Source: Cepaea nemoralis
Taxonomy: Eukaryota > Mollusca > Gastropoda > Stylommatophora > Helicidae
Length of the DNA stretch: 64,000 bases
Direction: 5' to 3'
Assembly (NCBI GenBank): GCA_014155875.1
Contig: JACEFZ010006307.1
Location: forward strand, 7,501 to 71,500
The first letter of the stretch is position 1. Every line of letters starts with the position of its first letter. Made by a program: the position numbers and the translations under genes. The notes below the pieces were generated by a model that was given only the letters and a program-made list of their open reading frames with translations, was not told the origin of the DNA and did not search any database. This document shows positions 46,001-61,000 of this stretch, in pieces.

Positions 46001-49000
46001 TTTTTTCCCGGAAAATTTTTTGTGTGACCATCCAGTGACTTCCAATTTTTACCCACGTCTAGCTTTTGATTCGATGTATTCAAAAACCACACGTCACAGA
46101 TCAGGGGAAGCAACACTATTAAATGCTACTGTGGTCTGTCTGCTATGCTGCAAGCGACTGTTGCTTAGAACTTTCTTGTCTTGCATTTATTTAAGTTTAT
46201 TCACAAAGGGTAAGTTAATTTTTCTTATAACTCCTGTATTTTAAACCAACCTTGACTTTTTGTTGCATTTTTGTATTCTGTGTTCAATTTTACATATATT
46301 TGAAGAGTTTCAACAATACTGGCTTTCAATAACGTTCAGGAAAAAATTAAATAAACAAACCACAGGTAATAGAAAGCAAAAGTTAATTTCTTAGCTCCCT
46401 TTCTAATGGGCCACGATCAGCTGTGTTCATTTTACTCAGATTCCTTTGCACTTCCTGGTTGTTGATCACGACACAAAAATATTAATAACTCTACTTAGAA
46501 TTGATGCACAGTCTTCATTGAGATACTGTTGAATTAATCTTGTCAAGCTGTATCCAACGGCGATGGTTTCATAAGTAAAAACCCAATTTTTAAATATTGT
46601 CTACATATGCTATTTTTATTGATATATTTCCCATCTTGCAAAAAGCTACATTTCTCATAAGGACTCTTGTTTTCATCTCTACAAGTTATCTTAAATAATA
46701 AAATGCATAGATACATATTCTGTTTGAATGTTATTGATGCCAAAAAATCACTGTATCATATTGCTTTTCATAAATATAAAAGATATTCAGTTATTTTATA
46801 TGCTTATGTTGCTTCAACTTTGTTTGTATGTGGCTACATAATAATTTATCAATCAATCAAATTCTGTCTTCACAATGAAACCAACAACAACAAATACAAG
46901 TCTGTTTGTAGGAGCCTGCTGTGGGTATTGACATGTTAGGACCATCATATTTTATGGGCTTCAGTGCATGGAGGAATAAATGGCCAGCCTTTCTCTCCTG
47001 TAGCAAACAACACAACAAGAGGAGGGATTGAACCCTTGTCCAACTGCGCTCATGCCATTGTAAGCATAACATCCTAACCATTATGCCAGCGCACCCGCTA
47101 ACCACAATGGATCTCCAACAATTTAGATCTCTTGCTTAGGTGCTTAATGTTGTCACCCTGGCAGACCACTGTTTGTTCCTGTCTTGATGTTATTTTCCCA
47201 CTTTTATTGTTGTCTACTTCTTGCTCAGCTGCCTTTGACTTTTCACTCTTTTTTTACTCAAGTATGGTTTTTATAAGTTGGTTAGTGAGTTAGTCGCAGT
47301 TCCAACTTCACGGCAAAGGGTTGCCCAATATGCTCCGTTCCTGTGCCAGTGAATGTCAGACAAAATGCTCTTCACTGCCCCAAGTGACAAGTGGAACAGA
47401 CAGGAATCTTGACAAACCAACAGCCCACACAGGTATACTATGCATAATGCTGCTGCCAGAATGCCAACACAAAAGTCCGCCATGAAAAATACAGTTCATC
47501 ATCGATGGAAGTGACAATCACTAGAAAACCAGCAGCCACTCATTACTGCATAAGGCGACCCAGTTATTTCAGTGACCAGCCAGCAGCCATTTTTGTGAAT
47601 ATGTAGTTCACGCTACAAACTATCGCGGCAGATGTAAAAGCACTTCACACGAAATTCACAGCTCAGAGTGTCACTCCACACAATCAACTCGATAACAGGA
47701 CGACGGAACCATACACAACCAGTCCAGCATGAGGAAAATGAATAAACAAACCGTAGCCACAAGCATAAACACTCCAGAGGACCTTAACAGCTCAACTGCC
47801 TATCCTCTATGTTGGGGACCTCAAAACATGAGCTTTGCAAAATGAGACATCACTGCACCTTATCTATGCCATGGTTTTTATAAATAATAGTATAACTAGA
47901 AAATTCTTGTTCTGGATTCCAAGGGCACGTTAAATAGAGGTAGACCTAAAGAATCACAAACAGAAGAGAATTATAGACAGAGATGAATAATATGGGGAGG
48001 GCATAGAGGCCGCCACAGGAGATAGCAAAAGATAGGACTGCTTGTTATGAGTTGAGGGCCTGTTCTCCAATAGGAAATAAAGAGCAGCAGACGAAGAAGA
48101 AGTAAAGTAAGAAGGAGGGAATGAAAAAGAAGAAGAAGAAGATGGGGAGGAGGAAGAAGAAAGAAGGACAAGCAAGAGGCTAGGAAGAAGTCTTTATAAG
48201 AGTGTCATGTCTTTTAATGTAGCCAAAATATTTCTCGTTTTTATTACTTCCATCATTTCTCTTTTCATGTCCACTTTCTCTAAGTTTCCTGTGTTTGTTT
48301 TAAGGAAACACAACCTATTCTTCTTGATAATTAATTTTTTAATATCACTTTGTTTGTTCAGGGTGTTGTGTTTCTGAACAATTATGATCATGAAGAATGT
48401 TGTCAGGAGCCAGTCAACTCACTGGCCAAGGTAAATAGCTCTCACACATTTTTTAATGCAAGTTTTGTTTTGTAAATTTTATTAGCATCATGTTTTGAAT
48501 AATTTTAATTGAGCAAAAATCCATTAGGGCTTTTCTCCTTGTTATATTAAGATTTCAAACTACTGAACATAACCCTGCCAAGAAATCACAAACAGCCAAA
48601 AATTTCTGGGGTTGACTCATGTCCTGTAAAGAATATGCAACTAACATTTTTAAATATTAAGACTTACATTCAATTTTATATTTTTATTTTATCCATCCAT
48701 CCATCATGTGCCATGCCGATAAGCGTGGGCGGTCATGTTTTGCCATCTCACTCGATCACCAGTCGAGGATCAGCTCAGTGTTTCTGTCTCGACCATGCCA
48801 CGTAGCCAAGCCATCCAGGTATTTACTTCTTGGTTTCTTCCTTTCGATCTTGCCAGTCATCACCAAGTTCTCCAAATCATTTCTTCTCATAACATGCCCA
48901 ACAAATTTTGTCTGTCTACGTCTAATGTCTCTAATCAGTTTTAAGTTTACGATTTTCATTTGTTTCTTGAAGGACTTGTTCATTGATTTTTCTGTCCATC

Positions 49001-52000
49001 CATGGTATTCTTTGCATTTTCCTCAGAAGCCACATTTCCACAGCCATCAGATGTTTTTTAATTTTGTCTGCTCATTGTCCATGCTTTATATCCATACAAA
49101 AGTACAGGTTCTATGTAGCACTTCAACACTCTTTTTCTGGTTTCAATTGATATCTTTTTATTGGTCAGTATGTTTTTCATCTTGCAAAAGGCTACCTTCG
49201 CAATGGCAATTCTTGTTCTAATCTCTTCAAGGCATCTCACATCAGCTGTTATGACTGTTCCGAGATAACTGTACAGATTCACTTGCTTAAGAATATGCCC
49301 ATTTACTTGGATATCACACTCTGCAACCATGGTCAGGCTGCGAGACCAGCAAGTTAAAAGAGGTGTGGCCAAACAAGAACACTACGCAAGAAGCCAAAGA
49401 AGAAGAATAAACCAACACAGAACTGGTGTCGTGAGCCGCTACACGCTGCGGGATCTGCTGAGGAAGGGATCCGAGCACTTATGGACTGAATGGTTGATTG
49501 TTGATTGTTGAATGTTGATTCCTTCTATATCTTCTATTTTTCTGAAAATATTTTCACTGTACAGGGAAAACAGATTTGGAGTCATTACACATCCCTGTCT
49601 CACACCTCTTTTAATAGGCTGACATTAACCTACTTCATTATCAGTTCTGATGGCAGCTTGTTTCCAATATATGTTCTTTACAAGTCTAAGGTCTTTCCCA
49701 TCAATTTGTAGATCTTCAAGCATCCTTATCATGTTGACATGTCTCACTTTATCGAAAGCCTTTGTGTATTCAATAAAGGAAATTGAAATTAGGAAATTGA
49801 AAACAACATAATGAATAATCTGCTTCCCACGTTAATTTTCCAGTTAGAGCACCAACCCATAAAAGAATATTTATTGCATAGTATATGTAAGCTGCAGTGA
49901 TGCAGTGGCTCGCATGCTTGCCTGGTGGTCATGTGTTCAGATCCCTTTGAGGCAGGATTTTTCCATTGACCTGGGCTGCCAGGTTGGCCCAATCTAAAAT
50001 GGCTACCAGGAAATTACCAGCAAAGTAAAGGCTGCCAGTGATATTGACCATATCACCCATTGAGTGCTAGATGGTCCAGAAATATGGAGCCAGCACCATA
50101 TACTCAATATACACGAGGCATGAAGATGGATCCTGGATTACTGCACCTTCATGTGTGGTTCTGGAATACACACATTTGAACCCTCGCCTGCACTTCAGAA
50201 TTTGTGTGCTGTGTTGAGATTCTCCTTGTGTGATCTATAGGATGAGACTGAGGCACTTATGAATGTATCCAAATGCAATGGACGTGACCCTGTCCAAACA
50301 AAACCAGGCAAATTATGTGCAGTAAAATGTCAATATAAAACACAATTTGTTGTTATTCTCCAATGGTTGCCCACATTAATATGTTATATTATGTTTTCAT
50401 CATGTAAGGAATCATGGTGGTTTGTTTACTATGGAATATGTTAACTGTTTACTTTAAAACTATTTATGTTTTCATCATGTAAACAATAATAGTGATTTGT
50501 TTACTATGGAGTAAACTGTAAAGTACTGCAAAGTAAAAGTTCCCAGATATGGCAGTTACAAGTAAGTTGCAAATCCTTTACAAGACATTGCAGTCAACCC
50601 CAGCATTTTAGGCTGTTCATGATTTCTTGGCAAGTTTACATTCAATAGTTCATCATTGCTTTCTGAACAACCAGCACTCATACCATTGTATGAAGTCCAG
50701 CGCAAGGCGGTCTGCTTCCAAATCGCAGCAGCTGTGTTTTGAATGCAGTATGTGGGATTGCGAATTGTGTTCGTAACTCCTTCGACACAGCGCTGGCTCA
50801 AAGACAGAGCAGTATAAGCATCAAAAGAAAACGAAGACAAGACCTGGTATAAATGTTTGCATATCCTTTACAGGACATCGCTGTCATCATCAGCATCTTT
50901 CAGCTGATTGTTGATTTCTTGGCAAGATTACGCTCAGTAGTTTGCCATTGTTTTCTGAGCGGCCGGCTCACATACCCCGTAAGTTACCGGCATGATTCGA
51001 ACCACTGCTGATTCTCACCGTCGTCACGTTACTTATGAGAGTATACGAGATTACGGAGAAAAGTCGCTAACCTCTAGGCCAGGAAGCCTAACCAATAGTC
51101 ATACAAGGACCTGGTATAGAATTAGTTAAATGAACATATTTCTTTTTATACATTAGAACCAGACACGAATAACAAGTAAACGTAGGTCAAGGACCATTTT
51201 ACATGCCTTACGGGGAGCATAGCGCAGATGGGGCTAGACCTATATCTTGACAGACTAATCTGCATTCGGTGAGTGATGTCATCAGTATTACACCAGCCAC
51301 TCTACTTCCCAAGACATTTTCTGGACCTATTTTAGGTGCGGTCAATTTTTTAAATCTGTCAGTATCACATTTACTTCTCAAGGTATTTCCTGATACCCAT
51401 TTAATGCTGGGTCCATATTAAAATATGCTTTGATGTATATTTGAACCCATGATCACTGGGCTGGAAGGCGAGAGTCTGGCTATGATGCCATCATGGCTCC
51501 TCATGAATATCAAGGCTTGGCTGTTATGACAGACTTTTTTAGTGTGTAAATTAAACATCATTGTTCACATTTCAGGTTAAAACAAAGACTCTGCTGGACC
51601 CACTTCACACTCAGAGCCGGCAGCAATCTGAGGAAGAAAAGGCAATTCTCTTCTGCATGACCGGTCATCGCTATACAAATAGTGATCTTAAACAGGTTAA
51701 GATTCAATCATCTTGAGCTTTATTATCCACGTGCTTTTAGGATCAGAGAGAAGACAAGAGATAACAATATTAGTTTTATTTATTGCTACTGAGAAAGTCA
51801 CACAGGGAAATATAAGGAGATCTCTGTCTGTTGTTTGTCCATCAAGAATGATGATGACCATTTATTTCATCCAGTGGGGTTAAAAGTATGGAGTCATGAG
51901 TTCTAAGATGGCTGATAAGGCCTATTTTGGCTCGAAATGTTCTTTGACAATGTGGGCAAAGAATGCTTGATGTTCCAGGAGGAGGATCTCCAGCAGTGGT

Positions 52001-55000
52001 TTTTCTGTCCAGCCTTTTCTTCACAGCTCTTGCAGTCCTGGTTGCTTCACAAGTGACTGCACCCTTATGTAATGATGTGGGGATTACAAACAAGATGATT
52101 CATTTATATATTACTGTTAAAATACTTGAGGTGTTTTCTGTATTTTGCAGGAATGTTATTTCTCTTTAGGTAGAGTTCTTTTAAAACTCTATTAATGTTA
52201 TATCATCATCATCATCAGGTGAGTTGTATTGCACTGTTTCATCATGCCGTGGTTTGCTGAATAGATCTGACTTTGACAAGCATTTCTTTGGGTTTACTTT
52301 CCCTGCCTTTGACTCTCTGCAGTCTGTGTACTGGGCACCAGATTTGTGTATCTCTTTATCTGGTCCCCATTCCTTGTCCTGTCCAATATGGGAGACCCTG
52401 CCTGTAGCAGCGCTACCATCAGTATAACTTGTGGGATAATTGTAACATGCAAGCCTCTCCACCACTTCCAGGTGGATACACAACAAAGGCAATGTTAACA
52501 TTATATGTGTTAGTAAGTAAAGGGCTCTTTCAGGCTCCTTAATTGATTCAGTGCTGAAGGATAATCCATAGCCAAATGTGACTTTCCAGTTAGGCAGAAG
52601 GACAACATATCACCATACTAGAGCCATCATGTTATTAGTTTTGTTTTGTGGTATCTTCCACAATTTCAATGCTCAGTTAATGGAAATGTACATTATAATA
52701 TTTGTTCATTTGATTTTAGATCATGTTTGGTCCAAACCTAATTTTTGTGTGGCACTGAATCAGTTAATGCTCAAGTGGCATATGGTGCTAGACACAGATT
52801 GTTGTTGACCAACTGGCACTAGAGAGGTGATGTGGGTAATATCACACCTGCCACCTTGACTTTCCTAAGACATTTCCTGGTGTCTATTTTAGACTGGGTC
52901 AACCTGGCAACTCAGTCAATGTTATCACTCTGCCTTTATATAAAGTAAGTCACAGTAGTGTGAGATATTAAAGAAAAAGATGAAACCTAAATGTGAGATA
53001 ACAATAGAAGGGAAAGTGCTTAACCAAGCTGATACAGTTAAATACCTAATAACAACAACAGCATCAGATGGAAGATACATGACAGAGATTAAGAGCAGAA
53101 TAGGTCAAGCAAAAGTTGCATTCCAGAAAATGAAAAGTATCTTATGCAATAAGTTACTGAATCAGATATGACTTAGTCAGATATGACTGAGCTACCGTAT
53201 GACAGTAGACGGTACTACCTGCTTTCTGTCAGCGCCGAATGTTGGGCGGCGCTTACCAAACCCGACACCCCACATTGTGCCAACGGCTTCGGGCGGAAGA
53301 GCGCAATTGGGAGGGTACTAGCCTTATCCTGGTGCGAGGAAATGCAACCCAAAGACAAAATAAGTCATGGCAGGGCAGACCAGGCCCTAAGCCTTGGTTG
53401 GCAGCTGGTCTAGGATCGAAGCTCCGACAGGCGGACAGTTAGAGCATTGCTTTGCTGATCCGGCAGCTTCTGCAGCTTGTCTTGTTCCAGATGTATAGGT
53501 GTTAACTTTCCTCTGGAGTGACTAGGCAGGCCGAGAGAGGGATCATGCTGCATGGGCAACACATGGTTTCTTTATTTTAGCCCAGGCTTTGTGCTATGGA
53601 GAGGCAATAACTCCATCCCTGGTCTTAACCGGTCTCGGAATCAAAGCGAGAGGCAACTGTTACAGGGTTATAAGTCCTTGTCAGTTGGCGTAGACATGGG
53701 GCGCCACGCGTTGCCTCTGACGGTGGGAGACACCTACAGGTGTCACTGATCAGCTACCGCCCGCCTCAAGCTGGGCAGCCCCCGGCCAATTGGGTGCTGA
53801 TCCGCCACAGCCTGCCTGCTTCAATGGGTGCTTGGGGCTAGGACAAAATCTGAATCGCAGGCTGTAAAACCAATGCACCAGGTACTAATAAAAAGAATAA
53901 TAGAAACCTCAAGCTACGGCTTGCAACCTGGAACGTGAGAACCATGTGTCCAGGATTTTCCACTGACTTGACAAATATTGACGATGTGAGAAAAACGGCT
54001 GTGATTGATGCTGAACTCAATCGTCTTAACATTGATATTGCTGGCCTGCAGGAGACTCGCCTCGCTGAGGAAGGGTCACTCAGGGAAAACAATTACACCT
54101 TTTTTTGGAAGGGAAGAGGGCAGGCAGAAAAAAGGCAACACGGTGTGGGCTTTGCAGTGAAGAATTCGCTACTGGGAATGATTGATATCCCAGCTGGAGG
54201 TAATGAAAGATTATTATCACTGCGCTTGGCAACCTCTTGTGGATTTGCCACCATTCTCACTGCATATGCACCGACACTCACTTCCTCTGATGATGTGAAA
54301 GATACGTTCTATGAGCAGCTAGACTCGGCGATCAAGGCAGTTCCAAAATCCGACTACATTTATATGCTCGGTGATTTCAATGCTCAGTGTGGGCAAGGAC
54401 TCGAGTTCATGGCCAGTGTGCCTTGGAAAATACAACATCGGTCGCATGAATGATAATGGGCAAAGGCTGCTGGAGCATTGCACTAGAAATGACCTATGTA
54501 TTACAAACTCCTTTTTTAAAACAAAAGAGATGCATAAGGTCACATGGAAACATCCAAGATCCGGCCATTGGCATCAGCTGGACTTCATTATCACACGGAG
54601 ACAACATCTGAACCATACATCATTAACTCGAAGTTACCACAGTGCTGACTGTGATACAGATCATTCTTTGGTTGTTGCAAGGGTTAGACTGAGACCAAAG
54701 AGAATCTACACAGCTAAACACAAGTCTAGCCCCAGGATTAATATTATTAACACTCACGATCCTGGAAAGTGCTTTGAATTTCAACAGCAACTTGAGGACG
54801 CTTTCAATGATACATCAGAAAATTGTATAGTAAATGATAAATGGAGTAAACTTAAGGAAACTATTTATAAAACAGCGGTAGGGGTTTACGGCACTGTGGA
54901 TCATAAGAGGCAGGACTGGTTTGCGGCAAACAGCCAGATACTGCAGCCCTTGATTGATAAAAAGAAGATAGCTCTCTTAAGAAACAAGGAAAGACCAACG

Positions 55001-58000
55001 CGTAACACTCTGAGTGAGCTGAAGCAAGCTGAGGAAGGATGTACAAAAGGCTGCCAGGCAGTGTGCGAATGACTATTGGATCAAGTTATGTGAGTCCATT
55101 CAAATCGCAAGTGATAAGGGAAACATCAGAAGCATGTATGAAGGGATAAAGAAAGCCTGTGGTCCAATGATCAAAAGAAGTGCACCGCTGAAAACCTTGA
55201 CTGGAGAAATCATCACTGATAAGAAACAGCAGATGGATAGATGGGTCGAGCACTATTTAGAGCTTTACTCAAGTGAGACCAAGCTGGCGGATGATGCCCT
55301 CAATGCCATAGAGGCCCTGCCAACTCTTGACCACCTGGACACACTTCCCACTATAACAGAAGTTAAGTGTGCTATAAATGAGCTTGCATCTGGCAAGGCT
55401 CCAGGTAAGGATGGGATTCCAATAGAGGTGATCAGGAGTGGGCAAGACACCCTCGCTCTACAGATCCACCAGCTAATAGCTAATCCACAGGATTTTAAAG
55501 ATTCAAACATCATAACGCTGTACAAGAACAAGGGAGATCGGAGCGACTGCAACAACTATAGGGGTATCTCACTTCTGTGTATTGTTGGGAAAGTATTTGC
55601 CAGAATTGTCCTGCGCAGACTTCAAGTCCTGGGAGATCAAGTCTACCCCGAATCACAGTGCGGCTTCCGTCAGAGCCGGTCTACCATTGATATGATATTC
55701 TCATTGCGACAGATGCAAGAAAAATGCCGGGAACAAAATCAGCCACTGTTTATTGCCTTCATCGACCTCACAAAGGCATTCGATTTGGTCAGTCGTGAGG
55801 GTCTAGTTCAAAGCACTAAAGAAGATTGGCTGTCCACCAACTCTTCTGTCCATTGTGGAATCGTTCCACACAGGCATGAAGGGTATAATCAAGTTTGATG
55901 GCTCAACTTCAGAAGAGTTTGAAATCAAGAGTGGAGTTAAGCAAGGTTGTGTACTAGCCCCCACCCTCTTTGGGATATACTTTTCACTTCTACTGAAATA
56001 TGCCTTTCGTGATCAGGATGACGGTATATACATTCACTCACGCTCAGATGGTGGCCTCTATAATGCTCAGAGATTGAAGGCCAAGACCAAAATTAGCAGG
56101 GTACTAATCAGAGAGTTGCTTTTTGCGGATGATGCTGCGATTACGACCCACTCTGAGGAAGAATTACAACATCTACTATCTGCATTCTCCAATGCTTGTT
56201 CTGAATTTGGTTTAACAATTAACAAAAAGAAGACACAGATTATGTCACAAGGTGCACATGGTGTACCATCAATCTTTATTGACGACGCCGAACTGGAGGT
56301 AGTAGACCATTTTACATATCTTGGATCAGAGGTAAATAGCAAATTATCCCTCGATCAGGAAATCAACATCAGGATTGGCAAGGCAGCAACAACAATGAAC
56401 ATGTTAGCAAAAAGAGTCTGGAGAAGAAGCTTACTGCCAAAACAAAAGTCCTCGTCTACCAAGCCTGTGTCCTTAGTACTCTTCTTTATGGCAGTGAAAC
56501 CTGGACAACTTACTCACGCCAAGAGAAACGTTTTAAACAGCTTTCATATGCGGTGTCTGCGAAGAATACTTGGTATTAAGTGGCAAGACAAAATCACAAA
56601 TACTGAAGTATTGGAAAGATCAGGTTGTGTGCGGTGTATTCCATGCTCAGTCTTCGTAGACTTAGATGGATAGGACACGTTAGGAGGATGGATGATGGTA
56701 GAATACCAAAGGACATCTTTTTTGGTGAATTACAGACTGGGTAGGAGATCTCAGGGTCGGCCTCTACTACGATACAAAGATGTGTGTAAGCGGGACATGA
56801 TTGATACAGGCATTGATAATGCACAATGGGAGCATGTCGCCGCTGAACGTGTTGCATGGAGGGCAACTATCAGAAATGGAATAAAGACAAAGGAGAAAAT
56901 GATTGCAGATAAAGCACACACAGAGCGTGAGAGACGTAAGATGGTGCAAAATGGTGGAAATGACCATGTTTTCACATGCACCTACTGTGGGCAAACATTT
57001 GCAGCAAGAATTGGCCTTACCAGCCACACTCGCCACCGCCATGGATCGTAGTTATTGCCATATGACAGTTATTTAAGCCTTTTTGAAGCACAATGTACCA
57101 AACTATCGTCTGTCAAGACGGAAAGGTGCCAATGTAAATGTAAGTTACTGAATGTAATAAGATAGTGCTGTAGTATTATATAGAACCTGTTTTGCTGTAT
57201 GGTCGTGAATCATAGAACTTAGAAGAACAAATTGTTGGAAGTTGCTTCACTAGCCACTTTCACTATGTAATTGATGTGTTTGATTATGAATCAAGTATAT
57301 GGCTACCTACATCTAATTTCAGGTCAGATTGCCTGCCTTGTCTGCAGGCTCCCGTTCATCAGAGATGCCCTATTACAGCATTGAACACTTGCCCACAAAT
57401 AAGAACAGGTAGAATTATTGTAATAGTCTTGAGGGGTAAGCATGGTTGTATGAGTGAATGAAGAAGAAGAATGAAAATATTAAGAAAAATAAGGACAAAG
57501 AAGATGGAGAAGAGGAAGAAGATGAAAGAGGTGGAGGAGAAAGAAAAAGAAGAAGGTGTAGAAGAAGAGGAAGAGAGGCAAGAAGAAGAGAAGGTTGAAG
57601 AAGAAGAGGAAGAGGCAGAAGAATGGAGAAAGAGGAGGGGAAAAATAAAAGGAGGAAAAAGAAGAAGAGGAGGAAAAAGAAGAGGAGGAAGAGAAAGAAG
57701 ATAAGGAAAAGGAAGAAGAAAAAGAAGAAGCAGAGGAAGAAAAAGAAGCAGAAGAAGAAGAGGAAGAAGAAAAAAACAGCAGCAGAATGATGTATGAAAA
57801 GTTGTTAAAATCATGTTGACACTGTATATAGTCATGTGGTAACTTTATATAAAAAACTGTCAAACTGTCATCTGAAGTTCTCATTTCTCAGTCAGATGGT
57901 TCATTGTTATTCTGGCGCTTTCTCCAGCCTCTGTGATTTATTTTAACCAAGTCTCTATGTTGAATATTTCTGCAAAACAAGGATTCATTTAATAACTTAA

Positions 58001-61000
58001 TCCGCCCATCTCATGTTCACTTGTATGGTTTCAGTTCTAAACACTGGTTCCCAAACAGGCTAGTGTGTCACCCTGGAGTGTGCATGAAGCTCGAAGATTC
58101 TAGAACTATTACAGTTTCAGAGACATTTTGAAAAAAATGTTACTATATCAAAAACACAGTGGCTTTGAGCTATGACATCAACCCTTAACTCAAGTGCTGG
58201 GTTCGAATCCAGTTGAGGAGAATTTCTCAGAAGAATTTTTGTCTGAGGAAACCCTATAATGTCATATTCTCCCCAGATCTCTGGGTAGTATACTGAATGT
58301 CTTGTCTTCTTGCACAAGGGCAAAAACATAGGTTTAGTAATAATGCTAAATATTTTTTGGCAATTGGAAATCGTAAAGAGTAGGATAATTAAGACAGAAT
58401 AAAAACATCTACTCAGACTATCAATAGATAACTTTAACTGGATTTTCGAGAGACTTGGACTCCACCATGAAACTGTAGCAGAACGAAACTCTCATCACTG
58501 CCCATCAGAAAGATTCTCGATATTAGCTAATTTCTCCCGCCTCATGCATTTTCATGTCAAAGGTGATTACAGTGTCCTATGTACATCTTTGTACTGCTTC
58601 TTCTTCCAGAAATCATGCTTCCCATCATTGTTATTTCCACACCTTTTTGATGTTCATATGATCAAAGTATTTCGGTTCCCAGACATGAGCTGTTTATGAG
58701 CGGTCTTCTTTGATATTCATATCTTGTAGAATGTCAATATTTTTCCTTCTTCTTGGTCCACAATATTTTAAGAACTTTTCTGTAGCATTCAGATTCCAAA
58801 ATCCTGACTATCTTCTTTAGTGATTGTGAAATGGTCCCTGATCACATTGGGCTTCATCAGATTTTGAAATTACCCATAACACACCACATTTTCATTCCAT
58901 AGGACCAATGCACAATAATGTCTGTTGTTTCTTCTTACATTTCAACATTAGTGAGTTAACATAGCAGTAGTAACATCGTAGACCCCGAGGTAGACCAAGA
59001 AGATGGTGGAGAGATAATATACATACAGATCTACAAGCACTTGGAATCAGCGACTGGCAAGAGAAAGTCAACCAGAGAGACGAATGGAGATGGACTGTTT
59101 CTGCAGCAAAGAACCTCAATGGCTCGGAACGCTGAAGAAGAAGAAGAAGTAACATCGTCAACTATAGTACTAATTATGATCTCCAAATGTGCCAGAATAG
59201 TTACTGAACACAATCTTTAAATGTGATAAATAGTTATTGAATCTCATCTCATCTCATCATGTTCCTCTTGTACCTTGCGGTGTCGAGGTGAAGTATAAAC
59301 TTCGTGAGAGTGCCCGGTTATGGGCTTCGTATATCGACATTCCCATGGATTCTGTTATTCCCTCAGTCCAACGTTTACGTGGTCGGCCTCTTCCTCTGTT
59401 TCCATCTGGTCTGTACATCATTGCTTGTTGTGGCATGCTGTTGACTGGTAGCCTACTTGCATGGCCAAACCATTTGACTTGCTGCTTTCTAATAAAATCT
59501 AGAGCAGCTTTAACCCCTACTTTAGTCCTGATTTCTTCATTTCTGATCTTATCTCTTCTTGATACGTTGAGTATTCTTCTCAGAAACCTCATTTCTGTTG
59601 TTGTGATTTTTCTTTTCTCTTTTTCTGTCATTGTCCAGGTTTGGCATTGGTAGCAGAGAGTTGGTAGGAAGATTGTGTTGTAAAGTGCTTTCTTAGTAGT
59701 TATTGATACATGTTTGTTCTTTAGTATTGGTGCCATTTGTCCAATGAGTTGATTTGCCTTATTGCACCTATTTTCGATCTCGTCTTCTGATCTGCCATTT
59801 GATGATATTATACTTCCTAGGTACTTGAAGCTCTTTACTTGTTTCAAGGGATGTTCGTTTAGGTGAATTGTTGCTGTTTGTTCTTCTTTAGTTATAGTCA
59901 TTACCTCTGTTTTGCTTGTGCTAATTTTCATGTTATGTTCCCTACACATTTCGTTTAGACTATTCATGTGGTCTTGTAATTCAGCTTCTGATTTTGCTAT
60001 TAGTGCTTGGTCGTCCGCAAACAGGAGTTCTCTAATGGTTAGATTTGCAGATGGTTCTTCTTCTGTGTTCTCGTCATGCGGTATTCTTGCTGTCTCTGCT
60101 TGGCTGGTTTCTTTACATATGTTGTCTATATATGTTATGAACAAGAGAGGGGACAGGACACAACCTTGTCGTACTCCAGATCTTATGGTGAAGGGTTCTG
60201 AGTGTTCTCCAGTTGCTCTCACTATGCATTCACTGTTGTTGTATAAACTTCTGCATAGGTTTGTTAGATGTGTACTCACTCCATATTGTTTAAGGATTTC
60301 CCACAGCTTGTTTCTATCTACCCTATCAAATGCCTTTTCTTGGTCGACAAAGGCTAAGTAGAGTGTTTCATTGAATTCAATTGATTTTTCTATAAGTTGT
60401 CTAAGAGCAAAAATGGCGTCTGTGCATCCTTTGTTTTTCCTAAATCCAAGCTGCGTTTCGCTTAGCTGGGGTTCTAAAGTAGTTCGTAATCTTTTTTCAA
60501 GAATTTTGCAAAATATTTTCCCAGTATGACTCAACAGTGAAATGCCTCTGTATTGTGTGCAATCTCTTTTGCTGCCTTTGTTTTTCCAAATTGGGATAAT
60601 TATGGCATTTCCCCAGTCTCGTGGTGTCTGTTGTTCTACCCAAACATGGTTGAATAGTCTATGTAGCCAAGCTGTTCCTACTTCCCTTGCTGCTTTAATT
60701 AGTTCATTTGGTATTTCATCCTGTCCTGGTGATTTGTTTAATGGGGCTAATCTGATGGCTTCTATAATTTCTTCTTTTAGTATGTCTGGTTCTAGTTCCT
60801 CGGTGACATCTGTGTAGGTCTCTTGAATTCCTGTGACATCTGATGGGATGTTGAGAAGTTGTTCGAAATACTGCTTCCATCTTATTAGGATCTGTTTTTG
60901 TTCACTTATTGGTTCTCCATTTTCGCTGTTAATTATTTCAGTTGGGTCAAAGGGTTCTCCTCTGGTTCGCATTGCACTTATCTTTTTGTAGAAGTTTCTG

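Larger units (their letters stand above)
53163..57140 (+). mobile_element. Complete (but mutated) EN/RT LINE with 13-bp TSD
   Basis: 3,978 bp between exact 13-bp target duplications. Layout: 5' UTR with TCAGATATGACTGAGCTACC and CGCCGAATGTTGGGCGGCGC; endonuclease; linker; RT; C-terminal zinc finger; 3' end AAGGTGCCAATGTAAATG with no poly(A). It serves as the reference for pieces at 11,662, 27,251, 34,103, 36,532 and 38,601. The protein type matches sequences often labelled craniofacial-development-protein-2-like endonuclease/reverse transcriptases. The clade is not assigned here. Confidence 0.92.
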
